Notes: generated by a model from the sequence alone, not told the origin. Positions 1 through 10,660 are shown, counted from the stretch's first letter. The stretch is DNA of 64,000 nt from Tanypteryx hageni (GCA_028673005.1 CM054120.1:72403533-72467532); one strand, 5' to 3'. Made by a program: numbers and translations.

Positions 1-1396
1 AATTGATTTATTATTAATCAGTGAATTGAATACTTATCAGTAAGAAGATGTAGGATTTCAAAATATTAGGTGTCATATCAAGTTACATTAGTTTACATCT
101 ATGAGACAGTAGAGAATTTGAAATTAATAAGATCTATATAATATGCATGCCAGTAAATTTCTTCAACACCATTTAACTGGGTACATGACTAAACCTACAA
201 CCAATATAAATATCTTTAATTTAAAATATCTACTGCATAACTTCTCTCAATGAATTTCTATACAAATCCTACTAGAAATTTATAAGTACTTCGATATTTT
301 TGCCTTTATCTCAGGCTACTTTATTAATTTTGCAATTTATATGCTCTATATGAACTCTTTGTATCAACCACAAAAGGATAAAGTATGCATGAGGTTGTAA
401 AAAGTTTCAAACCGGAGATGCAATGGAACTTACCATTAGGTGCATTGTCCAGGACAAACATCTATCATATAAACTGACTGGTTTCATTCAAGGCATGTAG
501 CATAATGTTGACTTTTAAATTTGTTATTATCAAAAACTCAGGCTTACAAGCTTTAGTGCCAGATTATATTATAAAGGGAGTGCCGCACCTTCACACACAA
601 AGGGATACATGGACTTCTGCAAAGACATTTACAGTACAGATTGTACAAATATACCATAAATATTTAAAGAGGATTATTGACAAGATGGTTTATTAAAAGG
701 GGTTCATAAAGAGATAAATGTAAGATTGGTGTATTAGATATCTGCCAACACAGCATTATATGATGAATTACTTGTGATGACATTATAAATGGAATTTATT
801 ATGGCCAAGAAAATAATATAGTGGGATGGAATCTATATGGATGACAATTTATTCGTTGAATACTTATTTTTCCAAACAGTAATGAATCTATTTAAAAGAT
901 AATGACTTCAGGCGTTCTTAATCACTGCTGTTAATCTTGATCTCTTACCTTAAGTAGTTTTACGAATATTAACTACGGGGCCATCCTTAAATGATGTCAA
1001 AGCATTTTTGGGATTTTTGATCCCCCCCCTCCCCTCTCTGTCAAAAAGTGTCACATAGAGCTTCACCCCCCCTCCCCTGAGTCACAAAGTTGTCACACAG
1101 TCCCTTAAGAAAGGAAGATTTTCTGTATATAATTAGAGTTAACAGACTTCAATTGCTAAAACTGAAAGACAAGAAAAAACAGTGTATTGTAGTGCACTTT
1201 CTATTTTAGTACTCATCACTGTGATGTATTGTGTACACAGTTCGTCCTCTAATTTGAGTGGATGATGAATGGGCTAGAACGAATAATCAAAGAATGAGTA
1301 ACACATTAGGAGCTGTACCTGAAAGTAAACTAATATGTAACTTAAAAAAGGATATTATCCTCCATTAACCACAGGACTCTAGTTGCACAGGTCTAG
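1..1396. other. AT-rich stretch without recognised gene
   Basis: I find no supportable gene here. The longest open frame (505-696, plus, 63 codons) has no recognisable motif and its composition is that of the surrounding AT-rich DNA, so I treat it as chance. A C-rich block sits at 1021-1108 and is listed separately. The end of the stretch runs into the first LINE fragment. Confidence 0.6.
1018..1108. repeat. C-rich paired motif, possible transposon scrap
   Basis: Two runs of seven or eight C, each followed by TCCCCT and then a GTCACA-type motif (about 1022-1053 and 1066-1100), form an imperfect direct duplication in otherwise AT-rich DNA. Similar C-rich blocks with GTCACA occur in degenerate insect repeats, but I cannot name the family. 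Confidence 0.3.
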
Positions 1397-2325
1397 AATA
1401 GGACTAATAAAATCTCAGGCACTCTCTACCACTCTACAAGGGTGCCAAGTGTAGAGATTGAAAGCCAACTTATAACATCTTCTGTTGCCATTTGCGATGC
1501 ATTAGGCCTCCATTATGCCAAGATTAGCAGCACGGCCAAGCACGATCCTTCTTTCATTCGAATCAAAGAGAGAATGGAAAGAACTGTACTAAACCTTGGC
1601 AAATTCAGCAGTCCAGCATCCTACAATGAACCTTTTTCACAGTGGGAGTTGAAGTCAATGATTGGGGATGTTAAGGATTCTTGTCCTGGCTTGGACAGTA
1701 TCCATAATGCCTTCCTCAAACATCTGCCCATAGATGCCGAACAGGACCTACTGAAAACACTCAATCAACTTTGGGCTGAGGGAGCTTTCCCTGAATCATT
1801 GCGGGAATCGGCAATTGTCCCTATCCCTAAATAGGGAAAGGACAACAGCCAGCCATTTAGCTATACTGCAATCTCCTTGACCAGCTGCCTGTGCAAACTT
1901 ATGGAGATAATGGTCAACGGACATCTAGTTAGTGCCTTGTCAGCATCAACCTTATCTCAAATGTCCAGTGTGGTTTATGACGTAGCAGGTCTACAGTGGA
2001 CCACCTGGTCAGGATGGACAGCTTTATCCAAGAGGCTTTTCTTCTATGCTAGCATGTCATAGGAGTCCTATGTGACATAAATAATTGGTACGAGAATACC
2101 TGGCGATACAAGATTGTATGCACTCTTAAAGAATGGGGTTTTTAAGGTAGACTACCAATTTTTATCCAAAACTTTTTAATGGAGCGTACTTTTAGAGTTC
2201 CTACCACAGTCTTTTGTCTAAGAAAATGGTGCTCCTCAGGGTTTTGTTTTAAGTTTAAAGCTATTCGCAATATCTATGAATGATGATGTGGACTGCATTA
2301 AATCACCGCCTCATAGATTGTTGAC
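1397..2325 (+). pseudogene. LINE reverse transcriptase, N-terminal half (decayed)
   Basis: This encodes the linker and the first RT blocks of a non-LTR retrotransposon ORF2. The open part at 1442-1834 reads through a typical pre-RT linker (SPASYNEPFSQWELK, then CPGLDSIHNAFLKHLP, the block that precedes RT motif 1) to IVPIPK, where a TAG at 1832-1834 breaks the usual P-x-P-K-x-G-K-D signature. After it come the motif-2 region (AISLTSCLCKLMEIMVN), then in a shifted frame RSTVDHLVRMDSFIQEAF, and in a third frame ENGAPQGFVLSLKLFAI, the counterpart of the PQGSVLSP motif. It stops just short of the catalytic YxDD block. Several frameshifts and stops show it is dead. The same family resumes at 2797. 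Clade is not settled; the RNase H downstream argues for an I/Jockey-type LINE. Confidence 0.85.
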
Positions 2326-2796
2326 GGCCTAGCGAGATAAGAGCGTTAAAACTTTTTCATGAGCAAAAAGAAATCAGAAAACAAGCATATTGTACGTAAA
2401 AATTACGATATACGCTCAAAACATTGTGAATGGCTCATCACGCACAAGCGGCTACATTGTCTGCTAAGACGGTAGCGGCCACAAAGAAACCGTAAATCCT
2501 ACAATGTAATGAATCCTGCTCGTATGTTCCTCATTTCTGGTATCACGCTCAGTTACCTGTTGTCATAGTGTGCTATATACTCTACGTCGTTTACGAGAAA
2601 ATGCCTTTTGAAAATCGTGATCCGAGAAATAAAAATTGAAGTACGAGTACATAATATTTTTTCACTAAATCGGGTTTCTCTAAATGCGGTAAAAATAATA
2701 CATTGCTTATATGGAGCTATTGTCGGGACATGAAAAAATCTTCACTAAATCCGGAATTTCACTAAATGTGGGAACATTAAATCGGGGTTTTACTAT
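2326..2796. mobile_element. Insertion between LINE pieces with pogo/Tigger-like terminus
   Basis: About 470 bp separate two LINE pieces. Its right end (about 2640-2796) is built of repeated TCACTAAAT/TCTCTAAAT motifs and closes with AAATCGGGGTTTTACTATA. On the other strand this reads TAGTAAAACCCCGATTTA, close to the terminal inverted repeat of pogo/Tigger-type Tc1-mariner elements, which insert at TA. I find no matching left terminus near 2326 and no transposase, so this is a one-ended remnant or internally deleted copy. The part from 2326 to about 2639 has no recognised content. Confidence 0.5.
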
Positions 2797-3215
2797 ATTT
2801 GAAGGAATGTGTCTATCAACAATGGCAAGAAGAATGGAATGGAGTTATTGGTAACAAACTGAGGGCAATCATCCTTTTAGGAGATTTCAGTGCCTATACC
2901 CCTCTTTGGGGAGACACTATGGGAGATTATAATGGCCGAGGCCGAGAAAATTTTAAGCCATCACGATCTGATTTTAATGAATGATAACAAAAAGACGCGT
3001 TTTAATTCTTATAATGGTGAATACTCGGCCATTGATCTTTTTATGTGCAAGCACTATTGCTCCCATTTTTAAAATGCATGTTCACGATGACTTATATGGA
3101 AGCGATCACTTCCCCCTTCTCATCCGGAAAAGTGATTTTTTAAATAATTTTAATTTACCGCCTAAATGGGTCTTGAAGAAAGCCGATTGGGGTAATTTTA
3201 AAAACATTTTAAGGA
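2797..3215 (+). pseudogene. LINE AP-endonuclease domain, C-terminal part (decayed)
   Basis: Fragments in three frames give the end of an APE-type endonuclease of LINE ORF2. LLGDFSAYTPLWGD (frame of 2799-2984) is the GDFNAHxxLWG block with N replaced by S. HHDLILMNDNKKTRFNS and EYSAIDL follow in the next frame, and HVHDDLYGSDHFPLLI carries the catalytic S-D-H motif near 3095-3123. The endonuclease normally nicks target DNA to prime reverse transcription. Frameshifts near 2950 and 3050 destroy it. At about 3215 it joins straight onto the RT catalytic block, so the linker and early RT are missing from this copy; a matching segment lies upstream at 1397-2325. Confidence 0.85.
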
Positions 3216-3900
3216 TCTTTGTGTGTAGATGACCTAGCTATTTTCTGTAAGTCATCATTAATCCCCACGGCAGGGAGACAGCTCCAACTTACATTAAATC
3301 GTCTATACAAGTGGTCACAGTCGAACGGTTTTCGTTTTTCTCAAGAAAAGACAAAATGTGTCCATTTTTATAGGCAAAGGGGATGCTTCCTACCGCCGAT
3401 GCTTAAACTGGGTTGCCATGTTTTAGAGTTTGCTGACTCTATCCGTTTTCTTGGTTTGATCTTGGATAGATGACTGAATTGGAAAAGTCATATTCAGTTT
3501 TTAAAGGAACAGTGTTTTAAAGTTTTAAACATTTTAAGATATATCACAAACCATCTGTGGGGAGCTGACCGCAAATCTATGCTAATGCTGTACAGAGCAT
3601 TGGTGCGGTGAAAGATCGACTATGGGAGTATTGTCTACTCCTCGGCCCGGAAGTCATACATGCGTCCACTGACATCGTTGCATAATGCCGGAATCAGATT
3701 GGCAACTGGTGCTTTTAGAACCAGTCCCATTCCTAGTATTTATTGCGATGCTGGGGAGCTGCCATTGGAGATCTGGAGAAATATCCTCATGTGTAACTAT
3801 GTCACAAAAATTTTATCTTTGAAAGGACACCCGTGTTTTGATGTAATTTTTAAATCCCGTTTTACTGAAATTTTTAACTGACACCCAAGGGCCACAAAAC
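3216..3900 (+). pseudogene. LINE reverse transcriptase, catalytic block and thumb (decayed)
   Basis: The segment opens with LCVDDLAIFCKSS, the YxDD catalytic motif with its tyrosine changed to cysteine. It continues through WSQSNGFRFSQEKTKCVHF and SIRFLGLILDR, the post-catalytic RT motifs, then the thumb (WGADRKSMLMLYRALV) and a conserved C-terminal region (LHNAGIRLATGAFRTSPIPSIY within 3660-3750). In-frame stops at 3471-3473 and about 3610, plus a frame change at the endonuclease junction, inactivate it. The homologous stretch at 12998-13560 belongs to the same family. Confidence 0.88.
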
Positions 3901-5057
3901 TGCTTAGAATACGTTTTAAGTCTTATATGGACGAAATTGGATTGCAGCTTCCCAAGATTGTTCCTACCGGCTCTCTTAAATATCTGCCATGCCAGATTCC
4001 ACGCCCTAAGGTCTTGTTTGACCTTGCCCTGTATACAAAACATAACACCCTCTCTTGTGAGTACAGGTCGCTATTTTTTGAAGTACTTAATGATCATCCT
4101 GGTTGTGAACTGATTTTCACAGAAGGCTCTAGATCCTCTTCCTCCTGTGCGTGGGCCTTCACTAGCAAAAATCTTTCTTCTAAGGGAGGGCTCAACCCGC
4201 TGAGTAGTATTTACACGGCGGAGTACACGGCCATGTGAATGGCCTTGGAGAGCATTGGTGTTTTGAACGGTCCATATATGATTTGTTCGGACTCCATGAG
4301 TGCTCTTCAGTCCATTACCTGCTTCTCCCCTGTCCAGCCAATAGTTCAGGATGTACAGGAAGCCCTTTACCATTTAAACTCCAGAGGAGTTGACATCATT
4401 CACCTCTGGATTCCTGGACATGTTAGCTTAGCATGTAATGAGAGGGCGGACGCACTTGCGAAGGAGGGTTTGAACCTCCCTGTCACAAATGGCGACTCTG
4501 TCCTCCACCAAGACCTAAAGGGTTTGTTTAGGACAGCAGGGCTTAATAAGTGGCAAACTTTGTGGCAAGAGATGTTGCAAAATAAGCTACACGAAATAAA
4601 AAGGGATATTTGTCCATGGGCATCCTCTGTAAGGAATAGTAGAAGGGAAGAAGTCGTGGTCGCGCGTTTGAGAATAGGGCATTCAGCCCTGACCCACTCG
4701 TTCCTCTTTACCATCGATGCACTGATTGCGACTCCCTTCTAACTGTAAGACACCTCCTGACAGAATGCCGGAAATTTAAGGTGCTATGAAGCAAGTTCCA
4801 CATTACGGGGGAACTTGCTGATATTTTATCTAATGACTCCATGAAAATGGATAATATTTTAAGGTTTTTAAGAGAAGCTGGACTTATCCACCTTTTATAG
4901 AATTTTAAAAATTTACTTTTAATGCATTTTATTATTTATGATTATACTATTTAATACATTGTTGGAAATAGTTTGCAGTGTCTCTTGACAGGCAATGAGA
5001 AAGTTGCAAAATGAACCTAGCTGTCGAAGCACCTAAAATCAAATACCTACCTACCTA
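3901..5057 (+). pseudogene. LINE RNase H domain, C-terminus and 3' tail (decayed)
   Basis: Downstream of the RT lies an RNase H domain, which in LINEs removes the RNA strand after first-strand synthesis. Its four acidic positions can be placed: FTEGSRS (first Asp replaced by Glu), IYTAEYTAM, MICSDSMSAL, and the end motif IPGHVSLACNERADALAKEG. A TGA at 4236-4238 interrupts it after the second motif. The reading continues to about 4742 and then, shifted, through RHLLTECRKF and GELADILSNDSMKMDNILRFL, the usual C-terminus with cysteine motif, ending near 4898. The element closes with ACCTACCTACCTA at 5045-5057, a short tandem tail typical of several LINE groups. Without the stop at 4236 the 4239-4742 part would be continuous with the upstream frame. 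Confidence 0.88.
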
Positions 5058-5290
5058 GTATTTAATTTCTATGGTATTAAGGAAACTGATGTTGACATTG
5101 AATATGAAAAATTTGAGGAAATCTTTAAAAATTATGCATCAAACTTTGATTTAATTTTCGTCAAGGGTTTACAAAAATGTCATTTCTTTAAAAACATTTT
5201 TGGTAATCAAGTGATTGACTTAGAGCTCTTTGGTTGTCCAATTAAAAAACTACCTTGCAATGACATAAGGTGCTCACTGCCTATTCACAG
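5058..5290 (+). pseudogene. Orphan coding remnant with DLxxxGCP motif
   Basis: Directly after the LINE tail an open frame without ATG runs for about 75 codons from 5058. It reads FNFYGIKETDVDIEYEKF, then FDLIFVKGLQKCHFFKNIF, then VIDLELFGCPIKKL and ends with CSLPIH. The spacing of VKG, the D-L-x-x-F-G-C-P block and a final C-x(4)-H resembles small transposon-associated ORFs that recur in arthropod genomes, but that resemblance is from memory and I cannot name a family. The reading has no stop, unlike everything around it, so it is either recent or lucky. It ends where the 3' side of the next LINE begins. Confidence 0.35.
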
Positions 5291-5442
5291 AACAATATAC
5301 TATACATGTGTCAGTATCAGTATTTATTCATCATTAAGCAATATTACATAGGAATAGACTTTGTCATAATAAAATTTAAACTAGAAACATTGAAAATACA
5401 GAAAAATATAAAAAGAAACATTCATATACATTACAGAATTAG

Positions 5443-6490
5443 TTATTTATAACTTATATTAACTCTAGCTAAATTTGTAAATTCATCTACACTATAGAAC
5501 GGTCTTGTAATTAGCCAAGAGGCTAAAGTGGACTTAAACTTAGCAACAGTGACATTATGAGCATCCTGAGGTAGCTTATTGAACAATCTCATACCTAATA
5601 GATTATGGTTAGCTAAAGTTTTACTCAGCCTACATTGTGGAACATCTATGTGGTACTTATTTCTTGTATTATAGGAATGCATATTATGTCTGTGGGATAA
5701 ATCATCTATTTTAGTATTTAGGGAAACAAGAACCTCAAATATATACAAATTAAACACTTGCATGATAGATTCTCTGACAAAAAGAGGCCTGCAATGTTCA
5801 TCTGGTCATGAATTAGTGAGAATCCTAATGGCCTACTTCTGAAACATTAGGATATTATTATCTTCTGAACAATTACCCCATAGACAAAGTCCATATAAAA
5901 TTTTACTTTAGAAAAGGGCAAAATATGCATTGCGTAAATATTGCTTAGGCACACAATTTTTTATACATCTCAGCAGATAGACTAATCGAGACAATCTGCT
6001 ACTTACATACTTGATATGTGATTCCCAAGTTAACTTAGTATCTAGATATATGGCTAGCAATTTCACAGACCTTATATCACTTATTATTTCCTTAAGACTA
6101 ACAATTAGGAACTGGGTTTTATTAGAGTTTAATAAAAAGTTATTGGCACAGAACCATACTGAGGCTTCATTCATTACGTTTGCTGTTAACATCTTCAGCT
6201 CCTCACTACTGTAATTTGAGGTAAAAAATTAAGTGTCATCGGCATACAGAACCACAGGGGATGATTCATTACTTTCCAGGTCATTCATCATGATTAAAAA
6301 CAACAAAGGTCCCAAGACAGAGCCTGGACTAACTCCACTAGTTATGTCTGATACAGCTGAGAGCATACCATTTAAAGAAACTGCCTGTTTACGGCCTATG
6401 AGGTATGACTTAGGAATACTCAGTTCTTTGCGACTAATGCCATAATGGCTTAATTTTGATAGCAGAATCTCGTGTGAAACACAATCAAAA
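5443..6490 (-). pseudogene. CR1-like LINE ORF2, reverse transcriptase (5'-deleted, decayed)
   Basis: The reading resumes inside RT with FDCVSHEILLSKLSHYGI (the AFDxVxH motif), then GVSPGSVLGPLLFLIMINDL (PQGSVLGP block), then LYADDT with codons for Y-A-D-D at 6235-6246. After a stop the frame 6192-5908 gives WFCANNFLLNSNKTQFL and AIYLDTKLTWESHI (the LGxxLDxxLxW motif). Further left come YFALFSKILYGLCLWGN-like sequence with stops and finally 5763-5443, the conserved tail with HSYNTRNKYHIDVP, KTLANHNLLGMRLFNKLP and WLITRPFYSVDEF. The YADD itself is intact, but RT blocks before the AFD motif are absent. Confidence 0.88.
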
Positions 6491-6492
6491 GT

Positions 6493-6879
6493 TCAGTTGT
6501 TACTATCAGAATTAATAAAATCGGCATTGGCTTTTAATTTAGCATCATGTAGCACTTTTTTATATTGTTTTCTACAGGCTAAATACTCACATTTTTCATA
6601 TATTCCCCTAATAGCTTTATATTTAGTGTAGTACATCATAACCATATTTTTTATCATTTCAAGATCCTTAGTGTACCATTTGATCCTTTGTCCCTTATTA
6701 TTCAGAAAACCTTTCTTTTTCAACCATGGGGAAGCATAGATTGAACAGATCCATAAAGATAAAGAAAAACTTATCAAAAACTATTTCAGGATTTTGATGA
6801 GATAAAATAATATCCCAATTCACCTGCGATAAAAGAAGTCTAAAGGTGTTGGTTCTTGAAGTCGTTATAAGTCTCATTG
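6493..6879 (-). pseudogene. CR1-like LINE ORF2 linker between EN and RT
   Basis: The frame 6777-6493 reads KIKWYTKDLEMIKNM-type sequence (here RIKWYTKDLEMIKNM), then CEYLACRKQYKKVLHDAKL and NADFINSDSNN, the basic helical linker that precedes RT in CR1-type ORF2 (W-x-T, K-x-Y-K and A-K motifs). It is cut at 6493, where the next codons belong to a later RT block; this is the left edge of an internal deletion. Confidence 0.8.
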
Positions 6880-7645
6880 CTGTATTTAAACAGCACTCTT
6901 TTCTCATATCTTCTTTTTGTAACCTCATCCATATTGCACTTTGGTCCGCCAAAGCCGGATCTGACTCCTACCTCATAATTATCAGAATGAATATTTGTCA
7001 CAATATTGTCTAAACAAGCTGTCTCTCAGGTTGGTTCAAAAATTGTACAGTAGAAACCAAGTGATTTAAGTAAATTATTCAGGTGGATAGCATTTACATT
7101 TTCCTTTGTATATCAATATTTAAGTCTCCACAGAGTACCACCTTACATTTATACCGTTCCATATGCAAAAGCATATTCTCCAATTCCTTAAAAAAACAAT
7201 CCTTATCACCATTAGGTGAACAATATACAGAAATAATAATGAGCTTAAGGTCAGTAAGTGCAACAGCAACCACCTTATGATGCAATTCAAAACAAAAAGA
7301 ACTTAAGTCAATTACCTTAAAATTAATCGAGTCCACAGTATATATGGCAATGCCTCCATTTTTAGAGACCTTGTGACAGAAGATGCTTGACAGAGAGTAG
7401 CCACTTAAATTGATATAGGCTGCTTTCTCTTTCCTTAACCAATGTTCACAAAAACAAACCATTTCTGGTGTATTTTTGTGTAGCCAGACGTATAGCTCAA
7501 GGAGTTTATTTCGAATACATTGTATGTTAAAATGTAGTATTTTGAGAAAGCACCTCACATTGTCATCCACACTTGTGGCACTGATATTCGAGGCAGAATT
7601 AAATCTGCCTACCCATTCACTAAAAAAGAATTTTCTACTTCCCAA
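6880..7645 (-). pseudogene. CR1-like LINE ORF2, AP endonuclease
   Basis: Open from 7645 to 7094 (183 codons). Endonuclease landmarks in order: LKILHFNIQCIRNKLLEL (N-terminal N), PEMVCFCEHWLRKEK (the catalytic E region), FCHKVSKNGGIAIYT, IIISVYCSPNGDKDCF and VVLCGDLNIDI (the GDxN motif). The reading then continues past a stop to LKSLGFYCTIFEPT and CLDNIVTNIH, the D-N-I block. The terminal S-D-H motif is not clearly retained near 6960-6900. Stops and shifts show it is dead. Confidence 0.85.
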
Positions 7646-8589
7646 GATTTGAAATTAAATTTGTTAATTGCCATGTTTCGAGACCAGTTACTCAGAGACA
7701 GTAAATTTTCCAAGTTGTCATAGTCTGAGGACACTTTAAAGGAGCTATATTCACCTTTGGCATATAATTTTGTCACTTCAATCTCACAACCTATTGTTTT
7801 CTTCACATGATTAACAATATCTTCTTGCATTTTCTTGTCAAGTCTTCATATATGCAGATGTATTTTTCATGGGACAGTCAATTGGGAGAACTGAGTGGAT
7901 GCATCACCTGCTCCGACAATGATGTTCCTTTGATATGATCACTTTCGGGTCACAGGGATCCATGATTCGCCATCATTCCGATCCATTGTGTGGTTTGGTG
8001 GACCACCCATCACCTTCAAAGTGGAATTGGCTTTACACTCCCTAGTCTCTTCCTGGTCTTTATTGGCACTGGCATTACAGTCACTTTTTTCTTCATGATG
8101 TTTATTGGCACTTCTCACAGCCTTTGATTCCTCCTGGGCAGCAACCACAGGCCAGAGTTTCATAATCTGTCGGGTAACTAGTCGTTCATATGAAGCCATG
8201 ACCCGCATTGATTTCGTTGTTTGTATACTCATCCACACTACATGATTGTCATTCTCATTCTTAATGGCCGTTGGCATTTTGTTCGAACTTTCTCTCTTAT
8301 GAGGAGAGGCCTCCGAGTTGCAGGAGTGTGTCATCTTCGTTATTTCTTCCCGTATAAGTGCTATTTCAGCAGCCATATTTGTTATGATTTTAGCTCGATC
8401 AATAACACAGTTAATACAGGCCCAATATATCGATGGTGATTCTTTTAGGACTTGTAGTGCTTTCTCACTCAATTCTGTGCAATTAGTATGGAAATATCGA
8501 TGACAAATACTGCTAAAAATAACTTTGCCCTCATTATTCAATAATATTGAACAGGAGCTACACATAGCTTTCCCCTCACTTGCTGCCAT
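7609..8589 (-). pseudogene. CR1-like LINE ORF1 with PHD-type zinc finger
   Basis: ORF1 starts at an ATG at 8589 (216 open codons to 7939). Residues 10-61 form a PHD-like finger: C10, C13, C29, H34, C37, C58, C61, with W56 two residues before the last Cys pair, as in PHD fingers. A basic, charged stretch follows. After stops near 7939-7830 the frame of 7830-7609 gives the ORF1 C-terminal domain (QEDIVNHVKKTIGCEIEV, then KGEYSSFKVSSDYDNLENL and WSRNMAINKF), the RRM/esterase-like end seen in CR1-type ORF1. Such ORF1 proteins bind the element RNA. At least two stops between the halves make it a pseudogene. Its last codons overlap the ORF2 reading by 37 bp. Confidence 0.85.
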
Positions 8590-8720
8590 TATTGCAAGAT
8601 GTGCTTCAAGAAACTATCAAAAACTTAAGCACTGCTTCATGCAACATATTGATCACATAAACTCCAACCTTTATAAGTATATAAATAAAAAACAAAGTGT
8701 AATCTTGATAAATAAACCTG

Positions 8721-9029
8721 TTCAAACCTGTCTGATGCTTTTTTTTTATTCAAACCTCGTCAAATTCTATCAGTGAATATAAATTTCATTTATCGTAAAA
8801 AGAGATTTATTATTTTCAAAAGACTAGCATTAAAATCATCACAATCCTAACAATTCAAATTATCTTTGATTGTCTATGCAATACCACTAATATTTCCTTT
8901 GAAATCATCATCACAATCCTGAAATTGATAAATCATTTTAGAAGAGATGTTAAATAATTTTTTTTTCACCTTGCAGACACCAAATTCTTGTCTTGCAAAT
9001 GCTTAGTGCAGCAAGGGTATATATCACAT
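8721..9029. other. AT-rich spacer
   Basis: No gene or repeat family recognised. The segment is AT-rich, with a short direct echo of the words ATCATCACAATCCT at about 8834 and 8909. Confidence 0.5.
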
Positions 9030-9451
9030 TCACCAGCACATGTATGACATCCATCTTAAAGGCTCATTCTTTTTAAAATTGTAATGCTCACATCCCTCAG
9101 ATTTCTTGATCCCCATACTTGCTCTACAATCGCACTTCAAATATTCAAATTTATCATGTTCTATTAGTTCATGAAAAAACATATTGTGTACCGCAGTTTT
9201 GCATGAACTGCACTCCCACTTCCAGTGAGAACCAATAATGGCATCACAACCTACTGCAAGCAATGGAAGTAGTTGCTTCATGTCATCCCAGAAAGTGTGT
9301 GCGCCTCACCGTTTGAGAAACACAGCTATAGGCAAAGGAGCGGCTGCAATAATGTCTGCACCATGGAGTAAAAGATTGTGAACCGATGTGGGCATATAAT
9401 ACCAGCTGTACAGCCTCACAACGGTATCTGCTGTTTCGGGAGCATTATCGT
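9030..9451 (-). pseudogene. Uncharacterised transposon-type coding remnant
   Basis: One reading frame runs 9451 to 9030 with a single internal TGA near 9310. The upstream part reads ETADTVVRLYSWYYMPTSVH, then LLLHGADIIAAAPLPIAVFL; the downstream part FWDDMKQLLPLLAVGCDAII then WKWECSSCKTAVHN with C-x2-C, LKCDCRASMGIKKSEGCEH and a Cys-rich end. The first part resembles an arthropod repeat-encoded protein family (W-Y-x-M-P-x-S-V-H, H-G-A-x-I-I), which I recall but cannot name with confidence. The Cys/His pairs suggest metal binding. The 37-bp minisatellite begins just beyond its 5' side. Confidence 0.45.
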
Positions 9452-9464
9452 GATCGTAAACTTA

Positions 9465-10030
9465 TGTAACTCAACTCTCTCTGCTGCCCATGATTCACAT
9501 GTGACCCAACTTAAACTTAACTGCCCTTGAATTTTATGCTACCAACTTACGCTCTGCCGCCCCTGAATCTTCTGCTACCCAACTTGCACTGTCATGTTCT
9601 TGAATCTTATGCAACCCAACTTGCACTGTAATGCCCCTGAATCTTATGCGACCCATCTTACATTCTAATGCCACTGAATCGTATGCGACCCAACTTACAC
9701 CCTGCCGCCCCTGAATAGTATGCGACCCGACTTATACTCTGCCGCCCCTGAATAGTGTGCGACCTGACTTACACTTTGCCGCATCTGAATCGTATGCGAC
9801 CCAAGTTACACTGGGGCCCCTGAATATTAAGTGACCCAACGTAAACACTGCTCTCCCTGAATGTAGTGCGACCCAACTTACACTGCTGCCCCTGGATCTT
9901 ATGCGATCCGACTTACACTCTACTGGCCCCGAGTCTTATGCAAACCGACTTAAAATGGCTGCCCCTGAATCTTATGCGACTAACCTACTCTCTGCTGACC
10001 CTGAATCTTATGCGACCCAACTTACAATTA
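9465..10030. repeat. 37-bp minisatellite, about 15 units
   Basis: Successive words CTGAATCTTATGCGACCC and AACTTACACTCTGCCGCC recur every 37 bp; for example unit starts near 9704, 9741 and 9778 are spaced by 37. Units are about 80-90% alike, with a few length variants. It codes for nothing plausible: open frames across it simply mirror the repeat. Confidence 0.85.
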
Positions 10031-10660
10031 TGTGATTGTTCTCTAATTTAAATGCCTTTCTTAACTAACATAAGCATGTATGAGATTTGCTGTTTGTCCA
10101 TGGGTCTGCATATTCGTTCTCGGCTTCAACCAAATGACTTAAGGAAATCTGATACTTGAGACTTAATGGCCAAAGCCAACATTAAAATGGCAGGAATGAT
10201 TCTCATAACCAAATCAGGTGAGCCACATCAATGAAAACACAAATTTTGCTCATCTAGAAAAATATTTGTCTTTTCGAAAATGTCTTTCAATAAAAGTCAG
10301 AACTAATTAAATTCAATATATTTTGTCCTGTACATTTTTATCATAACAGTAACCTTTATGAAGAAAATAGAACAAAAACATCGAAATTCACTTTGAATTT
10401 AGAAAAGAATCATAGATCATTACTTAGTTGTTGTCAACATACAACAATATCCTATATACGAGTTTCTGGGGATTGCATACTGCAAGCACTAAAAAAAACA
10501 CCATACCCCAAGATCCAAACTCCTAAATAATCCAATAAGACAGCATTTGAATAATGCAGAACCAATATAAATAAGACTATAGTTTTCATTTTCCTCAAAA
10601 GTAATGCATCTTTCTGGAATTAATTCTTTGGCATTCACATACCTTCTTTGTTCCCAAAAT
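10031..10660. other. Unique spacer between minisatellites
   Basis: About 630 bp of AT-rich sequence separate two unrelated minisatellites. I see no coding signal; the minus-strand frame 10489-10713 has no motif. Confidence 0.5.

Larger units (their letters stand above)
5291..8720 (-). mobile_element. CR1-like LINE, minus strand, internally deleted
   Basis: One non-LTR retrotransposon copy reads right to left: 5' region and ORF1 with PHD finger (8589-7609), ORF2 endonuclease (7645-about 6880), inter-domain linker (to 6493), then RT missing its first blocks (6490-5443) and a 3' untranslated end to about 5291. A full relative would be about 4-4.5 kb; this is about 3.4 kb because roughly 0.7 kb is gone at 6490. 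Ends are approximate because no target duplication could be recognised. Confidence 0.85.

Noticed and set aside
505..696. 63-codon frame
   Set aside because: No motif or neighbouring signal; expected by chance in AT-rich DNA.
4071..4714. Minus-strand frames of about 100 codons opposite the RNase H domain
   Set aside because: Shadows of the LINE coding strand.
9866..10051. 61-codon frame over the 37-bp repeat
   Set aside because: Mirrors the minisatellite period; no protein family.
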